Source: Postechiella sp039985655 (GTDB lineage Bacteria; Bacteroidota; Bacteroidia; Flavobacteriales; Flavobacteriaceae). Taken from it: a stretch of 64,000 nucleotides of DNA. Under the pieces are notes generated by a model. That model was not told the origin of the DNA. It searched no databases and saw only the letters and a list, made by a program, of their open reading frames with translations. The position numbers and the translations under genes are program-made. The stretch spans positions 62,001 through 126,000 of the forward strand of contig JBDWSF010000016.1 of the NCBI GenBank assembly GCA_039985655.1. The letters are read 5' to 3'. Below, in pieces: positions 60,534-64,000 of the stretch (position 1 is its first letter; every line of letters starts with the position of its first letter).

Positions 60534-61991
60534 ATGAAATTAAAAAGACTATCACTTCGTACTCGAATTTTCATAGCCATGATACTATTGGTGTTATTAG
60601 CATCCATATTAATTGCTTCCGTGGCTATTTATCAATACAGAGAAGAAACAAAAGATTACCACAAACAACGTTTAGATCGTAAAGAACAAAATATAAAAAC
60701 ACATCTTAAAAGTGTTTTAAACGGACGCGATAATACCTGGGAAATAAAAACAGAAAACATTCCGCATATCTTTAAAGACGAAATAAGTATTGTTGCTAAA
60801 ATTCATAAACTAGAAACAAAACTTTACGATTTAGATGGCACATTGCTTATAACTTCAAAAGCGACTTTAAAGCAAAACAAAGAAGAAGAATGTATCGAAG
60901 CCGAAATATTAAACCAAATTTCTAATACCGCAGCCCATAGTTGGGTAGACTTCAATGAAATAAACGGAGAAACCGTTCAGTCATCCTATAGTTACATTTA
61001 CGATTTAAAATTTAAGCCCATAGCCATACTTAAACTACCCTATTTAGAAAATGATGATTTCCTTTCAAAAGAGTTAAGTGAGTTTCTAGAGCGGTTGAGT
61101 TATGCCTATTTATTTGTGTTGTTAATGGCAATAGGTATTGCCTTTGTATTATCAAAATACATTACAAAATCATTAAAAACCATTAGCGATAAAATAAACG
61201 CGACCCGCTTAGAAAAACGTAACGAACGTATCGTTATTGACGATACTAGCGAAGAAATTTCAACCCTAGTCAGTTCGTACAATAGTATGATAGACGAGTT
61301 GGAAGAAAGTGCTGTGCAATTAGCAACTAGTGAACGTGAACAAGCGTGGCGAGAAATGGCAAAGCAAGTCGCTCATGAAATTAAAAACCCGTTAACGCCC
61401 ATGCGGTTAACAGTTCAAAATTTTCAACGTAAGTTCGATCCAGAAGACGAAAAAATTCATTTAAAAGTCGACGAATATAGTAAAACGCTCATTCAACAAA
61501 TAGACACCATGAGCTCTATAGCATCGGCATTTTCAAATTTTGCTAAAATGCCAGCTCAGAAAAATGAAACCTTAAACGTGGTGAAAATTGTAAAGCTTGC
61601 ACTCGATATTTTTAATGAAGATTACATTGTTTTTAATGCCGATAGAGACGAGATAATAGGAAAATTAGACCGTACCCAGTTAATACGTGTCGTCACCAAT
61701 TTGGTAAAAAACGGCATACAATCCATTCCTGAAGACAAAACACCGAAGGTCATTGTTAACGTTGCTGCTGTCGAAAATCATATAGAAATTACGGTCGCCG
61801 ATAATGGATCAGGAGTCTCAGAAGAAAATATAAATAGAGTTTTCGAACCTAAATTCACTACTAAAACAAGCGGTATGGGCTTAGGTTTAGCTATGGTAAA
61901 AAACATCGTAGAAACCTATAAAGGCACAATAACATTTACAACAGAAAAAGATAAAGGAACGGTCTTTAAAGTAACGTTTCCAAAGGAGTAA
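60534..61991 (+). CDS. NtrY-like sensor histidine kinase, orphan
   Basis: The ATG at 60534 is chosen over the TTG immediately before it. The 485-residue protein has two membrane helices (about 12-32 and 185-207) around a periplasmic sensor part. A HAMP region (about 208-260) and a HisKA domain with phospho-acceptor His281 (A-H-E-I-K-N-P-L-T-P-M) follow. The ATPase domain carries N-x-x-x-N-G-I-Q-S, D-N-G-S-G-V and G-M-G-L-G-L-A-M. The H-E-I-K-N-P-L-T-P box is typical of NtrY-type kinases, partners of sigma-54 activators. No response regulator is adjacent. Confidence 0.92.
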   Translation: MKLKRLSLRTRIFIAMILLVLLASILIASVAIYQYREETKDYHKQRLDRKEQNIKTHLKSVLNGRDNTWEIKTENIPHIFKDEISIVAKIHKLETKLYDLDGTLLITSKATLKQNKEEECIEAEILNQISNTAAHSWVDFNEINGETVQSSYSYIYDLKFKPIAILKLPYLENDDFLSKELSEFLERLSYAYLFVLLMAIGIAFVLSKYITKSLKTISDKINATRLEKRNERIVIDDTSEEISTLVSSYNSMIDELEESAVQLATSEREQAWREMAKQVAHEIKNPLTPMRLTVQNFQRKFDPEDEKIHLKVDEYSKTLIQQIDTMSSIASAFSNFAKMPAQKNETLNVVKIVKLALDIFNEDYIVFNADRDEIIGKLDRTQLIRVVTNLVKNGIQSIPEDKTPKVIVNVAAVENHIEITVADNGSGVSEENINRVFEPKFTTKTSGMGLGLAMVKNIVETYKGTITFTTEKDKGTVFKVTFPKE

Positions 61992-62080
61992 ATTTCAAAA
62001 ATAGTTGGTGATTTAATATTAAAAATAATGAACCAAACCTTTTGATATAAGGAAGCTTAAAACATTTTAAACCATAAACA

Positions 62081-62518
62081 ATGAAAAATATATTTGCTTT
62101 ATTATTTCTAGTATCAACATTAGGATTTTCTCAAATTGTTGAGCCTGTAAATTGGAAAACAAGCGTAGAAAAAATATCTAGCTCAGCGTACATCTTAACC
62201 ATACAAGCAGATATAATACCTGAATATCATTTGTATGCTTTAAACGTTAAAGAAGGCGGGCCGCTACCAACAGTTTTTATTTTTAATGAGAATGAAAACT
62301 ACGAATTAGTAGGAGAAATGGAAGAGGACAAAGGGCATACTGTATTCGAACCTGTTTTTGAAATGATGGTTAAATATTTTGAAAATGTTGCTGTTTTCAA
62401 ACAAAAAATCAGGTTAAAAAATAAAAACATAAATAAAATTACTGGAGAAATAGAATATATGACTTGTAATAATTCAAGTTGTATACAAGGCTATGATGAC
62501 TTCGAATTCAGTATTTAA
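62081..62518 (+). CDS. Secreted DsbD N-terminal-domain protein
   Basis: The 145-residue product has a signal peptide (I-F-A-L-L-F-L-V-S-T-L-G-F-S-Q) and one domain like the N-terminal domain of DsbD. It has the usual V-x-W-K-T-S-V-E-K start and a pair of cysteines in M-T-C-N-N-S-S-C-I-Q-G. In full-length DsbD this domain passes reducing power to periplasmic partners. Here it stands alone, without the membrane part, so its electron source is unclear. It precedes the crotonase gene by 20 bases. Confidence 0.82.
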   Translation: MKNIFALLFLVSTLGFSQIVEPVNWKTSVEKISSSAYILTIQADIIPEYHLYALNVKEGGPLPTVFIFNENENYELVGEMEEDKGHTVFEPVFEMMVKYFENVAVFKQKIRLKNKNINKITGEIEYMTCNNSSCIQGYDDFEFSI

Positions 62519-62538
62519 TCATTATAATTTAACAGATT

Positions 62539-63321
62539 ATGAGCTACAACAATATTATAACAGCGTTAACGAATAACATTACAACAATAACTATTAATCG
62601 CCCAAGCAAGTTAAATGCTTTAAATAAGGAAACGATTGAAGAATTACATGATGCTTTTAAAACTGCAGATGCCAATAAAGACTCAAAAGTAATTATTATA
62701 GTAGGTCATGGTGAAAAAGCTTTTGTAGCTGGAGCCGATATTAGCGAATTTGCCAATTTTAACCCCAAAGAAGGCAAAAAACTAGCAGCAAAAGGACAAG
62801 AATTATTATTCGATTTTGTTGAGAATCTTTCAACGCCAGTAATTGCTGCTGTAAATGGTTTTGCTTTAGGTGGCGGACTAGAATTAGCGATGGCTTGCCA
62901 CTTTAGAGTCGCAAGTGACAATGCTAAAATGGGACTTCCAGAAGTATCGTTAGGTGTTATACCAGGCTATGGTGGCACACAACGTTTACCTCAACTTATT
63001 GGAAAAGGTCGCGCTATGGAATTAATTATGACAGCAGGGATGATTGATGCAAATCAAGCCTTAAATTACGGTTTAATAAACCATGTTACAACACAATCAG
63101 AATTACTTCCGCTTTGCGAAAAAATAGCCAGTAAAATAACCAGAAACTCGCCAGTAGCTATTGGTGCTGCGATAAAAGCTATTAATGCCAATTATAAAGC
63201 TGGCGTTGATGGTTTTGAGGTCGAAATAAAGCAATTTGGTAAAAGCTTCGGAACCGAAGATTTTAAAGAAGGCACTACAGCGTTTTTGCAAAAAAGAAAA
63301 GCAGATTTTCCTGGGGAGTAA
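62539..63321 (+). CDS. Enoyl-CoA hydratase/isomerase (crotonase) family protein
   Basis: The 260-residue protein has the crotonase oxyanion-hole motifs A-G-A-D-I-S-E-F near residue 65 and G-F-A-L-G-G-G-L-E-L-A-M-A near 110, and the catalytic glutamate regions G-L-E-L and L-P-E-V-S-L-G-V-I-P-G-Y-G-G-T-Q-R-L-P. Both catalytic glutamates of enoyl-CoA hydratases seem present, so hydration of short-chain enoyl-CoA in fatty-acid or amino-acid breakdown is likely. No other beta-oxidation genes are adjacent. Confidence 0.92.
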   Translation: MSYNNIITALTNNITTITINRPSKLNALNKETIEELHDAFKTADANKDSKVIIIVGHGEKAFVAGADISEFANFNPKEGKKLAAKGQELLFDFVENLSTPVIAAVNGFALGGGLELAMACHFRVASDNAKMGLPEVSLGVIPGYGGTQRLPQLIGKGRAMELIMTAGMIDANQALNYGLINHVTTQSELLPLCEKIASKITRNSPVAIGAAIKAINANYKAGVDGFEVEIKQFGKSFGTEDFKEGTTAFLQKRKADFPGE

Positions 63322-63450
63322 GATTTTAAGGAGTATTCGTTTATAGATTTTTCGGATATGAAACCGTATTAATACTTCATACCCGCCATCAAACCAAGTT
63401 AGCTGATTTTTCTCATAAAATCAAGAGTACTATAGGTCTTTTCATAATTA

Positions 63451-63470
63451 AAACTCGATTAATCGAGTTT
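63451..63470. other. Intergenic perfect palindrome
   Basis: AAACTCGATTAATCGAGTTT is a perfect 20-base palindrome between the crotonase and radical SAM genes. There is no adjacent T-run, so a protein-binding site is as likely as a terminator. Confidence 0.4.
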
Positions 63471-63565
63471 GTTAATAACCCTTTTTTCTTTAACATTTTT
63501 CAACACAAATTATAAGTAATTTTATAGGGCTTCAAAACAAGCATTCAACCCTTATTCTCATTACA

Positions 63566-64000
63566 ATGAACCCAAAATCTGCCATAAAAGGTCGTGGTGC
63601 ACAGCTTAATGTACCCAATCGCTTCTTCGAATTAAGTCATGAAATGCGTGACGATTTTTTAGAATTCTGTAATAAAGAAGGCGAAGAGAGCGATAAAAAC
63701 AAAACGCAATATTTAAAGGTCTTTCCTAAAACCATAGTCAATAAAGTAAATAGTCCAGATGTTGGTATGCAGTATTCTATGAATGCTTACCAAGGTTGCG
63801 AACACGGCTGTGTTTACTGTTATGCGCGTAATAGTCACGAATATTGGGGATATAGCGCAGGCTTAGATTTCGAGCGTAAAATCTTGGTTAAAAAAGATGC
63901 GCCAAAACTATTAGAAACCTTGCTTAAAAAGAAAAGTTGGAAAGCGCAAACGATTGTTATGTCTGGTAATACAGATTGTTATCAGCCTGCCGAAAAAAAA
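63566..64000 (+). CDS. Radical SAM protein (PA0069-like), cut by the window end
   Basis: The frame opens at ATG 63566 and is still open at the end of the window after 145 codons. The start region M-N-P-K-S-A-I-K-G-R-G-A-Q-L-N-V-P-N-R-F matches the PA0069 type of radical SAM protein. The iron-sulfur motif C-E-H-G-C-V-Y-C (Cx3Cx2C) follows near residue 85, with Y-A-R-N-S-H-E-Y-W. Members resemble spore photoproduct lyase-like enzymes, but their substrate is not known. Confidence 0.88.
   Translation, partial: MNPKSAIKGRGAQLNVPNRFFELSHEMRDDFLEFCNKEGEESDKNKTQYLKVFPKTIVNKVNSPDVGMQYSMNAYQGCEHGCVYCYARNSHEYWGYSAGLDFERKILVKKDAPKLLETLLKKKSWKAQTIVMSGNTDCYQPAEKK

Overview
The window reads as chromosome of a Bacteroidetes bacterium, most likely a marine-type Flavobacteriaceae. 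It is AT-rich, promoters carry the Bacteroidetes -7 element TAnnTTTG, and the gene content fits: paired ExbD proteins beside ExbB, a large TonB receptor with a carboxypeptidase-like N-terminal domain, many lipoproteins, a lipoprotein-type (Sec, clade II) NosZ, and AraC-GyrI and Rrf2 regulators. I saw no transposase, integrase, phage gene or CRISPR array. Mobile-like content is limited to small inverted-repeat elements.

Layout. 1-6.1 kb: a 248-bp MITE-like element, then lipid genes (acyltransferase, acyl-ACP desaturase), two AraC regulators and an HD hydrolase. 6.1-9.6 kb: a tandem array of one decayed and three intact paralogues for secreted proteins of about 204 residues, each with its own promoter; the first three units also have an obvious terminator. 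A second MITE copy sits in one spacer. 9.9-19.3 kb: pth, gpsA, a possible sigma-54-driven lipoprotein gene, a Kbp-like BON-LysM gene, the exbB/exbD operon, tRNA-Ser(GGA), asparaginase and TatD. 19.6-29.6 kb: an ECF sigma factor and a TPR membrane protein, facing secreted-protein genes and an operon for a PKD protein, a TPR-CHAT caspase-like peptidase, a retropepsin-like protease and a NarL/LuxR response regulator, followed by small-RNA-like units. 29.7-33.7 kb: 2-oxoglutarate dehydrogenase E1/E2. 34.5-41.6 kb: a complete nos (N2O reduction) cluster. 41.7-42.9 kb: wrecked norC and norB and a third truncated gene. 43.0-44.2 kb: Rrf2 regulator and Ric iron-sulfur repair protein. 44.3-64 kb: polyprenyl synthase, a TetR/TolC/MFP/RND efflux operon, a TonB receptor, aspS, a ClC channel, an NtrY-like kinase, a DsbD-N protein, a crotonase and the start of a radical SAM gene.

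How it fits together. The most striking region is 20.4-29.3 kb. Three promoters share GGGTAAC, a spacer of exactly 17 bases, and KATATAA. They lie before the gene facing the sigma factor, the next lipoprotein gene, and the PKD-CHAT-retropepsin-regulator operon. This looks like a local regulon of the adjacent ECF sigma factor. Directly after the response-regulator gene are two homologous non-coding units. Each has a dyad AAATAYG-N8-CGTATTT about 41 bases before its presumed start, a shared 5' segment, and a hairpin whose stem co-varies between the copies. I infer a cascade of sigma factor, protease/regulator operon and small RNAs; none of it is proven by sequence alone.

The nitrogen-oxide region suggests an organism that keeps N2O reductase, with an FNR-like box at about -41.5 before the operon, but has lost NO reductase by frameshifts, a stop codon and a deletion. 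It retains an NO-stress pair (Rrf2, Ric) nearby.
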